From Streptococcus parasanguinis (GTDB lineage: Bacteria; Bacillota; Bacilli; Lactobacillales; Streptococcaceae): a stretch of DNA of 64,000 bases. The stretch covers positions 1-64,000 of the forward strand of contig NZ_JALDUR010000011.1 in the NCBI RefSeq assembly GCF_023109675.1, in the 5' to 3' direction. The position numbers and the translations under genes are program-made. Below the pieces are notes generated by a model. That model saw only the letters and a program-made list of their open reading frames with translations. It was not told the origin of the DNA and ran no database searches. This document shows positions 1-8,983 of the stretch, piece by piece; the stretch's first letter is position 1, and every line of letters starts with the position of its first letter.

Positions 1-77
1 CCGAACACAGCAGTTAAGCCCTAGAACGCCGGAAGTAGTTGGGGGTTGCCCCCTGTGAGATAAGGTAGTCGCTTAGC
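1..77 (+). rRNA. rrf: 5S ribosomal RNA, 3' part
   Basis: This is the 3' two thirds of a 5S rRNA; the first bases lie outside the window. The CCGAACACAG start, the GGGGGTTGCCCCC stem and the GGTAGTCGCTTAGC end are typical of Firmicutes 5S. A tRNA-Asn follows five bases later, as is usual at the end of a streptococcal rRNA operon. The exact 3' end is uncertain by one or two bases. Confidence 0.93.
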
Positions 78-82
78 TTGAT

Positions 83-156
83 TCCGCCATAGCTCAGTTG
101 GTAGTAGCGCATGACTGTTAATCATGATGTCGTAGGTTCGAGTCCTACTGGCGGAG
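83..156 (+). tRNA. tRNA-Asn (anticodon GTT)
   Basis: A 74-base cloverleaf. The acceptor arm TCCGCCA pairs with TGGCGGA, the D arm contains AGCTCAGTTGG, the anticodon loop is CTGTTAA with anticodon GTT, and the T arm is GTAGG-TTCGAGT-CCTAC. The discriminator base is G and CCA is not encoded. It lies directly after 5S, so it is probably co-transcribed with the rRNA operon. Confidence 0.97.
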
Positions 157-165
157 TATAGAATA

Positions 166-195
166 AAAGAGATCAAGTAATTGGTCTCTTTTTTT
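166..195 (+). terminator. rRNA/tRNA operon terminator
   Basis: AAAGAGATC (166-174) pairs with GGTCTCTTT (183-191) with one G-T pair, followed by a T run. It sits 10 bases after the tRNA, so it is the likely intrinsic terminator of the rRNA operon. Confidence 0.8.
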
Positions 196-219
196 ACTTT
201 TGATTTTAATGTTAATTAA

Positions 220-246
220 AGCTCCGTTTAGTTAACGGAGCTTTTC
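220..246. terminator. Bidirectional terminator between rRNA operon and aspartate kinase
   Basis: AGCTCCGTT and AACGGAGCT form a perfect 9-bp stem with a five-base loop and AT-rich flanks on both sides. It ends six bases before the stop of the minus-strand aspartate kinase gene, which it probably terminates. Confidence 0.75.
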
Positions 247-251
247 TCTAT

Positions 252-1607
252 TTAGTTATTTGGGAAAAATGCTTGATATAAGGCTTTAATTGCTTTTTCT
301 TCTTGATCTTTACTTACAACGAACATAATGGAAACTTCACTAGAACCTTGAGAGATCATTTGAATATTCACTTCATTCTCTGATAGTGCTTTGGCTGCAG
401 TGGCAGTAACCCCTACCTGACTCTTCATTTTCTCCCCAACAATCATAATGATGGAAAGATCATGTTCAATTTCGGCTGTGTCAACTTCGAGTTTTTGCGT
501 TAATTGTTTTAAAATTTCTTGTTCTTTGATTGGAGTCAGTTCACGTGAACGCAAAATGATGGACAAGTCATCGATTCCTGTTGGCATATGTTCCCAACTG
601 ATATTTAGATCTTCTAAAATTTGAAGGACTTTTCGACCAAAACCGACTTCACGGTTCATAAGGTATTTTGTAGTGTTAATACTAACGAATCCTGAATCAC
701 CTGCAATTCCTACAACAGTCACATGATCATTTGAATGTTCCAAAACAATGCGGGTTCCAGGGTGGTCTGGATTATTAGTATTTTTAATGACTAATGGAAT
801 TTTACCTCTGTATGCTGGAACGAGTGCTTCATCATGCAAGACTGAAAAACCAGCATAGGCCAATTCGCGCATTTCTTTGTAGGTTAATTCAGGAATAGAA
901 TGTGGGTGTTTAATAATACCTGGATGTGCCGCAAAAATACCATTTACGTCTGTAAAGTTTTCGTATAAGTCTGCTTTTACACCTGCTGCAATGATCGATC
1001 CTGTAATGTCAGATCCACCACGAGAAAATGTACAAATGTCACCATCTTGAGTAACACCAAAGAAACCTGGAATGACAATCACTTCACTTGAATCTTTTAG
1101 TTCTTCAATTTTATCGTAACTAGATGGTAAAATACGAGCGTTGGATGGTTCTGCAGTGACCGTAATTCCTGCCTCTTTTGGATGGATATATCTTGCTTCT
1201 AATCCATTTTGATTGAAATAAGCAGCAATGAGTTTAGCATTGTTATTTTCGCCTGCTGCTAAGAATGCATCGTATGTGAATGGATTCCCTTTTTTAGGTA
1301 AATTTGTTAAATCATAGATATCTTCAGCAATTTCTTGAATAATGGAATCTTTGAGACCCAATTCTTCTGTAATGGCACGATAACGTTCAATAATCCACTG
1401 TTGTGTTTGTGTGACATCCTTATCTGAAGTATATTCTTTATAATAGCGGATCAGAGCATCTGTTACTTTTGTGTCTTCAGCGTTGCGCTTACCTGGAGCT
1501 GATACAACTACAAATCTTCTTTCTGGATCATCTTTAATGATATCAAGTACTTTTTTTAATTGAGAAGCTGATGCTAGAGAACTTCCACCGAATTTAGTTA
1601 CTTTCAT
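252..1607 (-). CDS. lysC: Aspartate kinase
   Basis: Phosphorylates L-aspartate with ATP, the first step to threonine, methionine, lysine and the diaminopimelate/lysine of the cell wall. The 451 residues begin with the family ATP-site motif KFGGSS (residues 5-10). An amino-acid-kinase fold occupies about residues 1-285, with conserved RGGSDITGS near 195-203. Two C-terminal ACT regulatory domains (about 300-450) imply end-product feedback control; which amino acid inhibits cannot be read from sequence. ATG is preceded by AAGGAG. It is a single gene with its own promoter, divergent from the fab cluster, the same neighbourhood as in the pneumococcus. The paralogue name (lysC or thrA type) is uncertain. 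Confidence 0.93.
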   Translation of the reverse strand: MKVTKFGGSSLASASQLKKVLDIIKDDPERRFVVVSAPGKRNAEDTKVTDALIRYYKEYTSDKDVTQTQQWIIERYRAITEELGLKDSIIQEIAEDIYDLTNLPKKGNPFTYDAFLAAGENNNAKLIAAYFNQNGLEARYIHPKEAGITVTAEPSNARILPSSYDKIEELKDSSEVIVIPGFFGVTQDGDICTFSRGGSDITGSIIAAGVKADLYENFTDVNGIFAAHPGIIKHPHSIPELTYKEMRELAYAGFSVLHDEALVPAYRGKIPLVIKNTNNPDHPGTRIVLEHSNDHVTVVGIAGDSGFVSINTTKYLMNREVGFGRKVLQILEDLNISWEHMPTGIDDLSIILRSRELTPIKEQEILKQLTQKLEVDTAEIEHDLSIIMIVGEKMKSQVGVTATAAKALSENEVNIQMISQGSSEVSIMFVVSKDQEEKAIKALYQAFFPNN

Positions 1608-1635
1608 ATTTTCTCCTTAATAGTTTCATTAATAC

Positions 1636-1664
1636 ATTATACCAAAGTTCAGTTATTGATACAA
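1636..1664 (-). promoter_or_regulatory. lysC promoter
   Basis: On the minus strand, -35 TTGTAT (1664-1659) and -10 TATAAT (1641-1636) are 17 bases apart, with an extended TGG before the -10. The start codon lies about 30 bases downstream. Confidence 0.75.
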
Positions 1665-1760
1665 TGTATTTACAGATAGGGCATAAAATAATTGATTCTG
1701 TAGAGGAGAGAAATTGTAATTATTCAAATTTTACAATTTTGTTACATCTTATAGATATAT

Positions 1761-1820
1761 TTTACTATTTTACTTTTTTGTGGTATGATATGTTATAATT
1801 CAAAAGTTTTAATATCAAAA
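1761..1820 (+). promoter_or_regulatory. fabM promoter with a degenerate FabT-like site
   Basis: TTTACT (1761-1766) and the extended -10 TGGTATGAT (TATGAT 1784-1789) are 17 bases apart; a second -10-like TATAAT lies at 1794-1799. Downstream, TTTTAATATCAAA (1808-1820) matches the FabT-type operator seen before fabT (TTTGACTATCAAA) at 11 of 13 positions. Binding is inferred only. Confidence 0.5.
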
Positions 1821-1850
1821 TATTTTATATTTAAACAAAAGGAGTCTGTG

Positions 1851-2639
1851 ATGTTTGAAACAATTTTGTATTCTGTCGAAAACGACCTCGCGACAATCTC
1901 TTTAAATCGTCCTGAAGTATCCAATGGTTTTAACATTCCAATGTGTCAGGAAATTTTAGCTGCCCTGGAAGATGCAGAAAAAAATGAGGAAGTAAAATTC
2001 ATTATTCTATCAGCAGAAGGGAAAATCTTTTCAGTTGGTGGAGATTTGAGCGAAATGAAACGCGCAGTCGATGCGGATGACATCGAGTCTCTTGTTTTAA
2101 TTGCCGAATTAGTTAATACGATTTCAAAGAAAATCAAGCAATTGCCAAAACCGGTTATTATGGTGGCAGATGGAGCGGTTGCTGGAGCAGCTGCTAACAT
2201 TGCAGTAGCTGTTGATTTTTGTATTATTAGTGATCGTACTAAATTTATCCAAGCCTTTGTTGGGGTTGGTTTAGCACCAGATGCGGGTGGGTTATTCTTG
2301 TTAGGAAAAGCCATTGGCATGTCTCGGGCTACTCATTTAGTAATGACGGGTGAAGCCTTGACTGCTGAAAAAGCATTTGATTATGGCCTAGCTTATCGTG
2401 TTTGTGAATCTGAAAAACTCGATAAAACCGTTGAGCAATTGCTTAAAAAATTAAGAAGAGGATCTTCAAATTCTTATGCTGCCATGAAAGAAATGGTTTG
2501 GGAAGCATTCTTGAAAGAATGGGACCAATATGCGGGTCTTGAATTGGATTTGCAAAAGAAACTAGCATTTACAGAAGATTTCAAGGAAGGGGTTATTGCC
2601 TACTCTGAGAAACGTCGGCCACAATTTAAAGGAAAATAA
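1851..2639 (+). CDS. fabM: Trans-2-decenoyl-ACP isomerase FabM (crotonase family)
   Basis: Converts trans-2- to cis-3-decenoyl-ACP, the step that introduces the double bond of unsaturated fatty acids in streptococci, competing with FabK for the same intermediate. A crotonase fold of 262 residues, with the oxyanion-hole region [10 protein letters not shown] and the GAVAGAAAN motif. An upstream in-frame ATG (1785) is rejected because it overlaps the promoter and lacks a Shine-Dalgarno; the ATG at 1851 follows AAAGGAG at good spacing and matches the family start MFETILY. It is the first gene of the fab/acc cluster, separated from fabT by a promoter, so its dose can be set separately. Confidence 0.92.
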   Translation: MFETILYSVENDLATISLNRPEVSNGFNIPMCQEILAALEDAEKNEEVKFIILSAEGKIFSVGGDLSEMKRAVDADDIESLVLIAELVNTISKKIKQLPKPVIMVADGAVAGAAANIAVAVDFCIISDRTKFIQAFVGVGLAPDAGGLFLLGKAIGMSRATHLVMTGEALTAEKAFDYGLAYRVCESEKLDKTVEQLLKKLRRGSSNSYAAMKEMVWEAFLKEWDQYAGLELDLQKKLAFTEDFKEGVIAYSEKRRPQFKGK

Positions 2640-2673
2640 ATTTGTAATTTTTCTATGTTTTGTGAAAAAATGC

Positions 2674-2714
2674 TTGCAAATTATTTTCATTTTTGATAAA
2701 ATTTGACTATCAAA
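2674..2714 (+). promoter_or_regulatory. fabT promoter and FabT operator
   Basis: -35 TTGCAA (2674-2679) and -10 TAAAAT (2697-2702) are 17 bases apart, with extended TGA. Overlapping the -10 and the start region is TTTGACTATCAAA (2702-2714), a palindrome with 5-bp arms. FabT is known in pneumococci to bind such sites before fabT and fabK with acyl-ACP as co-repressor, so the position predicts autorepression. Confidence 0.82.
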
Positions 2715-2735
2715 GTAAAATTAGGAGGTGGAGTT

Positions 2736-3170
2736 TTGAATTACCAATTAGTTAACGACTATTTAACATCCATCTTTAATAATGTTTTGGTTATTGAGGA
2801 GTCGAGCCTAAGAGCAAGTCGATTCAAAGATGTTTCTATTAAAGAAATGCATACGATCGATGTGATTGGTTCGACACCGAATGCAACCCCGAGTGATATT
2901 TCACGGGAGTTGATGGTGACTTTGGGGACTGTCACGACAAGTTTGAATAATCTTGAGCGCAAAGGGTATATCGAAAGAAGAAGATCGGAAGTTGATCGCC
3001 GGGTTGTACACTTGAGTTTAACGAAGAACGGTCGTCTACTTTATCGTCTTCATCAGCAATTCCATAAACGGATGGTCAACCAGATTATTGGAGATATGAG
3101 TCCCGAAGAGAAGAAAGTGATGCAAAAAGGATTGCAAAATCTGTATCGTTTCTTGGAGGAAATTAAATAA
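2736..3170 (+). CDS. fabT: MarR-family fatty-acid repressor FabT
   Basis: Repressor of type II fatty-acid synthesis that senses long-chain acyl-ACP. The 144 residues form a MarR winged helix; the recognition region [19 protein letters not shown] and the wing [15 protein letters not shown] are clear. The start is TTG at 2736, preceded by AGGAGG; it gives the usual family length and N-terminus ([15 protein letters not shown]). A longer reading from 2703 would begin inside the promoter and operator. The stop overlaps the fabH ATG by one base, so fabT-fabH are translationally linked. Confidence 0.93.
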   Translation: MNYQLVNDYLTSIFNNVLVIEESSLRASRFKDVSIKEMHTIDVIGSTPNATPSDISRELMVTLGTVTTSLNNLERKGYIERRRSEVDRRVVHLSLTKNGRLLYRLHQQFHKRMVNQIIGDMSPEEKKVMQKGLQNLYRFLEEIK

Positions 3171-4144
3171 TGGTCTTTGCTAAAATTAGTCAAGTTGCTC
3201 ATTATGCACCTGACCAAGTCGTATCAAATGATGATTTGGCTGAGATCATGGATACAAGTGATGAATGGATCAGTAGTCGGACAGGTATCCTTCGGCGTCA
3301 CATTTCAAAAGATGAGACGACAAGTGATCTAGCAACAATTGTTGCACAAAGATTATTAGCAAAAGCAAACTTAGATGCTGAGGAAATTGATTTCATCGTT
3401 GTTGCTACGATTACTCCAGACAGCTTAATGCCATCAACTGCAGCCCGGGTACAAGCTAATATTGGAGCTTCTCGAGCTTTTGCCTTTGATCTGACTGCAG
3501 CATGTAGCGGATTTGTATTTGCATTAGCCACTGCTGAAAAATACATTTCTTCAGGTATGTACCGGCGAGGAATTGTGATCGGTAGTGAGACGCTTTCAAA
3601 AGTATTAGACTGGTCAGACCGTTCCACTTCAGTCCTTTTTGGAGATGGAGCTGGTGGTGTCTTGCTTGAAGCAAGCGATCAAAAATCGTTTTTGGCTGAG
3701 AATCTTTTTACAGATGGTAGCCGAGGTGCTAGTCTTGAGTCTTGCTATTTGGGTTTGTCTTCTCCTTATTCAGATGAAGTTTCTGATCGAAGGTATCTGA
3801 CAATGGATGGACGGGCAGTTTTTGATTTTGCCATTCGTGATGTCACGAAAAGTATTCAAAAAATTATAGCAGACGCCTCTATGGAAGCAGAAGAGATTGA
3901 CTATTTTCTGTTACACCAGGCGAATGACCGAATGTTAGATAAGATGTCAAAAAAACTGGGTGTCTCTAGAGAGAAAATCCCAGCAAATATGATGGAATAT
4001 GGGAACACTAGTGCTGCTAGTATCCCCATTCTATTATCGGAGTGTGTCGAGAATCATCGAATCAAGATGGATGGAAGTCAAAAAATTCTTCTGACAGGAT
4101 TCGGTGGAGGTTTGACATGGGGCACACTTCTTGTTACAATCTAG
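3170..4144 (+). CDS. fabH: Beta-ketoacyl-ACP synthase III
   Basis: Condenses acetyl-CoA with malonyl-ACP to start fatty-acid chains. Thiolase fold of 324 residues with catalytic Cys112 in AACSGF, the His of LHQAN near 245 and the Asn of YGNTSAAS near 275, a complete Cys-His-Asn triad. It starts on the last base of the fabT stop codon. It lies upstream of acpP and the second FabT site, so it belongs to the fabT-fabH(-acpP) transcript. Confidence 0.96.
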   Translation: MVFAKISQVAHYAPDQVVSNDDLAEIMDTSDEWISSRTGILRRHISKDETTSDLATIVAQRLLAKANLDAEEIDFIVVATITPDSLMPSTAARVQANIGASRAFAFDLTAACSGFVFALATAEKYISSGMYRRGIVIGSETLSKVLDWSDRSTSVLFGDGAGGVLLEASDQKSFLAENLFTDGSRGASLESCYLGLSSPYSDEVSDRRYLTMDGRAVFDFAIRDVTKSIQKIIADASMEAEEIDYFLLHQANDRMLDKMSKKLGVSREKIPANMMEYGNTSAASIPILLSECVENHRIKMDGSQKILLTGFGGGLTWGTLLVTI

Positions 4145-4150
4145 TTAAAT

Positions 4151-4164
4151 ATGTGGAAACACAT
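4151..4164 (+). other. Small GAAA-tetraloop hairpin before acpP
   Basis: ATGTG and CACAT enclose GAAA, about 40 bases before acpP. It is too weak to be a good terminator and may be a processing or stability element in the leader of the very highly expressed acpP. Confidence 0.35.
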
Positions 4165-4202
4165 TTTAAAAATTTATATATTATTTTTTAAGGAGGCCTA
4201 TC

Positions 4203-4427
4203 ATGGCAGTATTTGAAAAAGTACAAGAAATTATCGTTGAAGAACTTGGTAAAGAACCATCAGAAGTAACTCTTGAATCTACATTCGAAGATTTAGAAGC
4301 AGATTCATTGGATTTGTTCCAAGTTATCTCTGAAATTGAAGATGCTTTTGACATCCAAATCGAAACTGAAGAAGGATTGTCTACAGTTGGTGACCTTGTC
4401 GCTTACGTAGAAGAAAAAACAAAATAA
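4203..4427 (+). CDS. acpP: Acyl carrier protein
   Basis: Carries growing acyl chains as thioesters on 4'-phosphopantetheine. It has 74 acidic residues with the attachment serine in EADSLDLFQ (about residue 38). A strong AAGGAGG precedes the ATG. It lies between fabH and fabK, and the acyl-ACP it forms is also the FabT co-repressor. A GAAA-loop hairpin follows the stop, which probably makes acpP the end of one transcript. Confidence 0.96.
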   Translation: MAVFEKVQEIIVEELGKEPSEVTLESTFEDLEADSLDLFQVISEIEDAFDIQIETEEGLSTVGDLVAYVEEKTK

Positions 4428-4435
4428 TGATAGAT

Positions 4436-4463
4436 GAGAGTATCGAAAGATATTCTCTCTTGT
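4436..4463 (+). terminator. Weak hairpin after acpP
   Basis: GAGAGTATC (4436-4444) and GATATTCTC (4449-4457) enclose GAAA, followed by the short T-rich TCTTGTTT. It is probably a partial terminator that separates the fabT-fabH-acpP and fabK-accA transcripts. Confidence 0.5.
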
Positions 4464-4467
4464 TTAG

Positions 4468-4516
4468 GTAATAGTTTGAGGCTCAAAGAAACAATCTTTT
4501 AAACTCAAACTATTAC
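4468..4516 (+). promoter_or_regulatory. FabT operator and large inverted repeat before fabK
   Basis: TTTGAGGCTCAAA (4475-4487) is a near-perfect FabT-like palindrome. In addition, GTAATAGTTTGAG (4468-4480) and CTCAAACTATTAC (4504-4516) form a perfect 13-bp inverted repeat with a 23-base spacer. FabT is known to control fabK through a second site in the pneumococcus. The exact promoter hexamers are unclear. Confidence 0.65.
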
Positions 4517-4541
4517 TTAAGCGAAAAAAGGGGTAGGTATA

Positions 4542-5507
4542 ATGCAAACACGAATTACTGAACTATTGAATATTAAATATCCAATCTTCCAAGGTGGGAT
4601 GGCATGGGTCGCTGATGGTGACTTGGCTGGTGCAGTATCAAATGCCGGTGGTCTTGGAATCATTGGTGGCGGGAACGCTCCAAAAGAAGTTGTAAAGGCT
4701 AACATTGATAAAGTGAAGTCTATTACAGATAAACCTTTTGGTGTAAATATCATGCTTTTGTCCCCATTCGCGGATGACATTGTTGACCTGGTGATTGAAG
4801 AAGGTGTAAAAGTTGTTACAACTGGTGCTGGAAATCCTGGGAAATACATGGATCGTTTCCATGAAGCAGGGATCACTGTCATTCCTGTTGTTCCATCTGT
4901 TGCCCTTGCAAAACGGATGGAAAAATTAGGTGCCGATGCAGTGATTGCAGAAGGGATGGAAGCTGGAGGTCACATTGGTAAATTGACGACTATGACCTTG
5001 GTTCGTCAAGTGGTTGAAGCTGTTTCTATTCCAGTAATTGGTGCTGGAGGTGTCGCTGATGGTGCCGGTGCTGCAGCTGTCTTTATGTTAGGTGCCGAAG
5101 CTGTTCAGGTGGGAACTCGTTTCGTGGTTGCTAAAGAATCTAATGCTCACCAAAACTTTAAGAATAAAATCTTGAAAGCGAAAGATATTGATACGGTAGT
5201 TTCAGCATCAGTTGTTGGACACCCTGTTCGTGCGATCAAGAATAAATTGGCTTCTGCCTATAACCAAGCTGAAAAAGATTTCTTGGCAGGTAAGAAGACT
5301 CAAGAAGAAATTGAAGAATTAGGAGCAGGTGCGCTTCGCAATGCTGTTGTTGATGGAGATGTTGACAATGGGTCTGTAATGGCAGGCCAAATTGCTGGTC
5401 TTGTGAGCAAGGAAGAAACTTGTGCTGAAATTCTAGAAGATATCTATTATGGTGCAGCCAAGGTGATTCAAAGAGAGGCTGCTCGTTGGGCAGATGTAAA
5501 CGTCTAA
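4542..5507 (+). CDS. fabK: Enoyl-ACP reductase II (FMN-dependent)
   Basis: Reduces trans-2-enoyl-ACP with NAD(P)H, the last step of each elongation cycle; this flavoprotein replaces FabI in streptococci and makes them insensitive to triclosan. A 321-residue TIM barrel of the nitronate monooxygenase/FabK family with GGMAWVADGDLAGAVSNAGG near residue 20 and phosphate-binding loops GGHIG and GAGGVADGAG. First gene of the second fab transcript (fabK-fabD-fabG-fabF-accB-fabZ-accCDA), behind a FabT-type site. It competes with FabM at the ten-carbon enoyl stage. Confidence 0.95.
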   Translation: MQTRITELLNIKYPIFQGGMAWVADGDLAGAVSNAGGLGIIGGGNAPKEVVKANIDKVKSITDKPFGVNIMLLSPFADDIVDLVIEEGVKVVTTGAGNPGKYMDRFHEAGITVIPVVPSVALAKRMEKLGADAVIAEGMEAGGHIGKLTTMTLVRQVVEAVSIPVIGAGGVADGAGAAAVFMLGAEAVQVGTRFVVAKESNAHQNFKNKILKAKDIDTVVSASVVGHPVRAIKNKLASAYNQAEKDFLAGKKTQEEIEELGAGALRNAVVDGDVDNGSVMAGQIAGLVSKEETCAEILEDIYYGAAKVIQREAARWADVNV

Positions 5508-5529
5508 AAACGTCGAAAGGATTAGGATA

Positions 5530-6450
5530 GTGACAAAACGTGCGTTCTTATTTGCTGGTCAAGGGGCTCAGAAATTGGGCATGGCGAGCGATTTGTATGC
5601 GGCTTATCCCGTTGTTAAAGAGACATTTGATACGGCTAGTCGTATTCTAGGCTATGATTTGCGTGAATTGATTGATTCTAACGAAGAAAAACTGAATCAG
5701 ACACGCTATACTCAACCAGCTATTTTGACAACGTCAGTAGCCATTTATCGTCTCTTAGTAGAAAATGGTATCACTCCTGATATTGTTGCCGGCCTCTCTT
5801 TGGGGGAATATTCTGCCCTGGTTGCGGCTGGAGCTCTTTCGTTTGAAGATGCAGTAGCTTTGGTTGCGAAACGAGGTGAATTCATGGAAACGGCAGCTCC
5901 CGCTGGAAGTGGGAAAATGGTTGCTGTTATGAATACAGATCCAAGTTTGATCGAAGAGATTTGTCAACAAGCATCTGAAAAGGGTGTAGTGACACCAGCT
6001 AACTACAATACACCCGCACAAATTGTGATTGGTGGTGAGGTTGCAGCTGTGGACTATGCTGTGGAACTATTGCAGGAAGCAGGTGCCAAACGCTTGATCC
6101 CTTTGAATGTGTCAGGTCCATTCCACACAGCCTTACTGGAATCTGCTAGTCAAAAATTGGCGGCTGAACTAGAAAAAGTATCATTTAATGATTTTGATCT
6201 TCCTTTAGTTGGGAATACAGAAGCTACTATCATGAAGTCAGAAGATGTGAAAGCACTTTTGGCCCGTCAAGTAAAAGAACCGGTTCGTTTCTATGATTCA
6301 ATTGCTACGATTCAAGACTTTGGTGTAGATGAAGTCATCGAGATCGGACCTGGAAAAGTCTTGTCAGGATTCTTGAAGAAAATTGATAAAACTCTTCCAA
6401 CTCATAACGTCGAAGATAAGGCTAGTCTAGATGCACTTCTGAATGCTTAA
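5530..6450 (+). CDS. fabD: Malonyl-CoA:ACP transacylase
   Basis: Transfers malonyl from CoA to ACP to supply the extender unit. It has 306 residues, the nucleophile in GLSLGEYSAL (about residues 88-97), the N-terminal FAGQGAQ motif, and the catalytic His in GPFHTALL. It starts with GTG at 5530 after AAAGGA, 22 bases from fabK. Confidence 0.95.
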   Translation: MTKRAFLFAGQGAQKLGMASDLYAAYPVVKETFDTASRILGYDLRELIDSNEEKLNQTRYTQPAILTTSVAIYRLLVENGITPDIVAGLSLGEYSALVAAGALSFEDAVALVAKRGEFMETAAPAGSGKMVAVMNTDPSLIEEICQQASEKGVVTPANYNTPAQIVIGGEVAAVDYAVELLQEAGAKRLIPLNVSGPFHTALLESASQKLAAELEKVSFNDFDLPLVGNTEATIMKSEDVKALLARQVKEPVRFYDSIATIQDFGVDEVIEIGPGKVLSGFLKKIDKTLPTHNVEDKASLDALLNA

Positions 6451-6462
6451 AACGAGGTAAAG

Positions 6463-7197
6463 ATGGAACTTAAAAATAAAAATGTTTTTGTAACAGGTTC
6501 AACACGCGGAATTGGATTGGCTGTGGCTCATAAATTTGCGAGTCTCGGTGCCAATGTTGTCCTAAATGGACGTTCTGAAATTTCTGAGGACTTGCTTGCA
6601 CAGTTTGCTGACTATGGTGTGACTGTTGTTGGTATTTCTGGGGATATTTCGAATGGCGAAGATGCTCAACGTATGGTGGCTGAAGCAATTGAAAAGCTTG
6701 GGAGTGTTGATGTTTTGGTCAATAACGCTGGCATCACAAATGACAAGTTGATGTTGAAAATGACTGAAGAAGATTTTGAACGGGTCTTGAAAATCAACTT
6801 GACTGGTGCCTTCAATATGACACAAGCTGTCTTAAAACCAATGTCTAAGGCGCGTCAAGGTGCCATTATCAACATGTCCTCTGTTGTTGGTCTAATGGGG
6901 AATATTGGTCAAGCGAACTATGCAGCTTCAAAAGCTGGATTGATTGGTTTTACCAAATCCGTTGCGCGTGAAGTTGCGGCTCGTGGCGTTCGTGTGAATG
7001 CCATTGCACCTGGTTTCATTGAATCAGATATGACAGACGCTATTCCAGAGAAAATGAAAGATGCCATGCTAGCTCAAGTGCCAATGAAACGAATTGGTCA
7101 AGCTGAAGAAGTGGCAGAAGTTGCGGCTTTCTTGGCAGGTCAAGAATATTTAACTGGTCAAACAATTGCCATTGATGGCGGCATGACTATGCAATAA
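6463..7197 (+). CDS. fabG: 3-oxoacyl-ACP reductase
   Basis: NADPH-dependent reduction of beta-ketoacyl-ACP. A short-chain dehydrogenase of 244 residues: cofactor motif GSTRGIG (residues 12-18), NNAG structural motif, and catalytic Ser with Tyr/Lys in YAASK. It lies 12 bases after fabD and 61 before fabF. Confidence 0.96.
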   Translation: MELKNKNVFVTGSTRGIGLAVAHKFASLGANVVLNGRSEISEDLLAQFADYGVTVVGISGDISNGEDAQRMVAEAIEKLGSVDVLVNNAGITNDKLMLKMTEEDFERVLKINLTGAFNMTQAVLKPMSKARQGAIINMSSVVGLMGNIGQANYAASKAGLIGFTKSVAREVAARGVRVNAIAPGFIESDMTDAIPEKMKDAMLAQVPMKRIGQAEEVAEVAAFLAGQEYLTGQTIAIDGGMTMQ

Positions 7198-7258
7198 TGA
7201 ATGCTTACTGATCGAAAATCACTTACTTAAATATCCATCCGACAAAAGGAGAATATAT

Positions 7259-8491
7259 ATGTCTACAAATCGTGTTGTTGTTACAGGTTACGGTGTAACC
7301 TCACCAATCGGAAATACACCAGAGGAGTTCTGGAATAGCCTTCATGAAGGAAAAATTGGAATCAAGCCCATTACGAAATTTGATGCTTCTGAAATTCCAG
7401 TCTTTAATGCTGGTGAAATTCAAGATTTCCCATTCGATAAATATTTTGTGAAAAAAGATCAAAATCGTATGGATACTTACTCATTGTATGCAATCTATGC
7501 TGCGATGGAAGCTATTGAAAATTCAGGCTTGAATATGGAAGAAGAAGACCGTGATCGAGTAGGCGTGATTGTATCATCTGGTATCGGTGGTTTGCAAGAA
7601 TTGGAAGATCAAATTATCCGGATGCATGAACGTGGGATGAAGAGAATCCAACCAATGTTTATTCCAAAAGCTCTTTCAAACATGGGTGCTGGAAACATCG
7701 CACTTAAGATTGGGGCTCAAGGGGTATGTAAATCCGTAACAACAGCTTGTGCTTCTGCTAATGATGCCATTGGTGAAGCTTTCCGTGAAATTAAATTTGG
7801 TATGCATGATGTTGTTTTGGCAGGTGGTGCTGAAGCTTCAATTACCAAGATTGGTATCGGTGGTTTTAATGCCCTTACGGCCCTTTCAACAACGGAAGAT
7901 CCAGAACGTTCATCTATCCCATTTGACAAAGACCGTAATGGTTTTGTGATGGGTGAAGGTGCAGGGGTTCTTGTCATCGAAAGCTTGGAACATGCCCAAA
8001 AACGTGGTGCTAATATTTTAGCTGAAATTGTTGGTTACGGTTCGAACTGTGATGCCTACCATATGACAACACCGACACCAGATGGTTCAGGTGCTGCTAA
8101 AGCGATTAAATTAGCGATCAATGAAGCGGGTATCAAGCCTGAAGATGTCGATTATGTCAATGCGCATGGTACATCTACACCTGCTAATGAGAAAGGTGAA
8201 AGCGGAGCTATTGTTTCTGTCCTTGGTAAAGAAGTTCCTGTATCATCTACTAAATCATTTACAGGACACTTGTTAGGTGCTGCTGGTGCGGTTGAAGCGA
8301 TTGCTACCATCGAAGCGATTCGTCACAGCTTTGTACCAAAAACTGCTGGTACTAAAGAATTGTCTGACTATATCGAAGCAAACGTTGTTTATGGTGAAGG
8401 TCAAGAAGCGGATATTCAGTACGCTATCTCAAATACCTTTGGTTTTGGAGGACACAATGCTGTTCTGGCCTTTAAACGTTGGGAGGGTTAA
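7259..8491 (+). CDS. fabF: Beta-ketoacyl-ACP synthase II
   Basis: Elongating condensing enzyme, and the one that extends the cis-unsaturated intermediate made by FabM. It has 410 residues with a full triad: Cys164 in TTACASANDA, His in NAHGTSTPANEK (about 304) and His in SFTGHLLGAAG (about 340). ATG follows AAAGGAG. Normal length, no anomalies. Confidence 0.96.
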   Translation: MSTNRVVVTGYGVTSPIGNTPEEFWNSLHEGKIGIKPITKFDASEIPVFNAGEIQDFPFDKYFVKKDQNRMDTYSLYAIYAAMEAIENSGLNMEEEDRDRVGVIVSSGIGGLQELEDQIIRMHERGMKRIQPMFIPKALSNMGAGNIALKIGAQGVCKSVTTACASANDAIGEAFREIKFGMHDVVLAGGAEASITKIGIGGFNALTALSTTEDPERSSIPFDKDRNGFVMGEGAGVLVIESLEHAQKRGANILAEIVGYGSNCDAYHMTTPTPDGSGAAKAIKLAINEAGIKPEDVDYVNAHGTSTPANEKGESGAIVSVLGKEVPVSSTKSFTGHLLGAAGAVEAIATIEAIRHSFVPKTAGTKELSDYIEANVVYGEGQEADIQYAISNTFGFGGHNAVLAFKRWEG

Positions 8492-8494
8492 TTC

Positions 8495-8983
8495 ATGAAT
8501 ATTTCTGAAATCAAAGATTTGTTGGCTCAATTTGATGCGTCAACTTTGCGTGAATTCTCATATAAAAATAATGGCGAAGAATTGAATTTGAGTAAAAACC
8601 AAACGAGTTCAGTTGCGGCTACACCGGTTGCTCCTGCAGTTGAAGTGGTAGCAGCTCCTCAAACTCCTGTAGTAGCCCCTGTTGTTGAAGCATCAGCAAC
8701 TCCAGCTGTAGCGGCTGAACCAGTTGCTGCTCCAGCTCAGGCTGCAGAAGGTGATGTGGTTGAAAGTCCATTGGTTGGGGTGGCTTACTTGTCGCCAGCA
8801 CCGGATAAACCAGCCTTTGTATCTGTAGGAGACAAAGTTACTAAGGGTCAAACACTCTTGATTATCGAAGCCATGAAAGTGATGAATGAAGTCCCAGCAC
8901 CAAAAGATGGGGTAGTCACTGAAATTTTGGTAACGAATGAAGAAATGGTTGAATTTGGAAAAGGATTGGTTCGAATCAAATGA
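8495..8983 (+). CDS. accB: Biotin carboxyl carrier protein of acetyl-CoA carboxylase
   Basis: Carries carboxybiotin between AccC and AccDA. It has 162 residues: a short N-terminal region, a flexible Ala/Pro/Val-rich linker (about 33-85), and a C-terminal biotinyl domain with the lysine in [10 protein letters not shown]. It lies three bases after fabF, and its last codons overlap the fabZ start by four bases, implying coupled translation. Confidence 0.95.
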   Translation: MNISEIKDLLAQFDASTLREFSYKNNGEELNLSKNQTSSVAATPVAPAVEVVAAPQTPVVAPVVEASATPAVAAEPVAAPAQAAEGDVVESPLVGVAYLSPAPDKPAFVSVGDKVTKGQTLLIIEAMKVMNEVPAPKDGVVTEILVTNEEMVEFGKGLVRIK

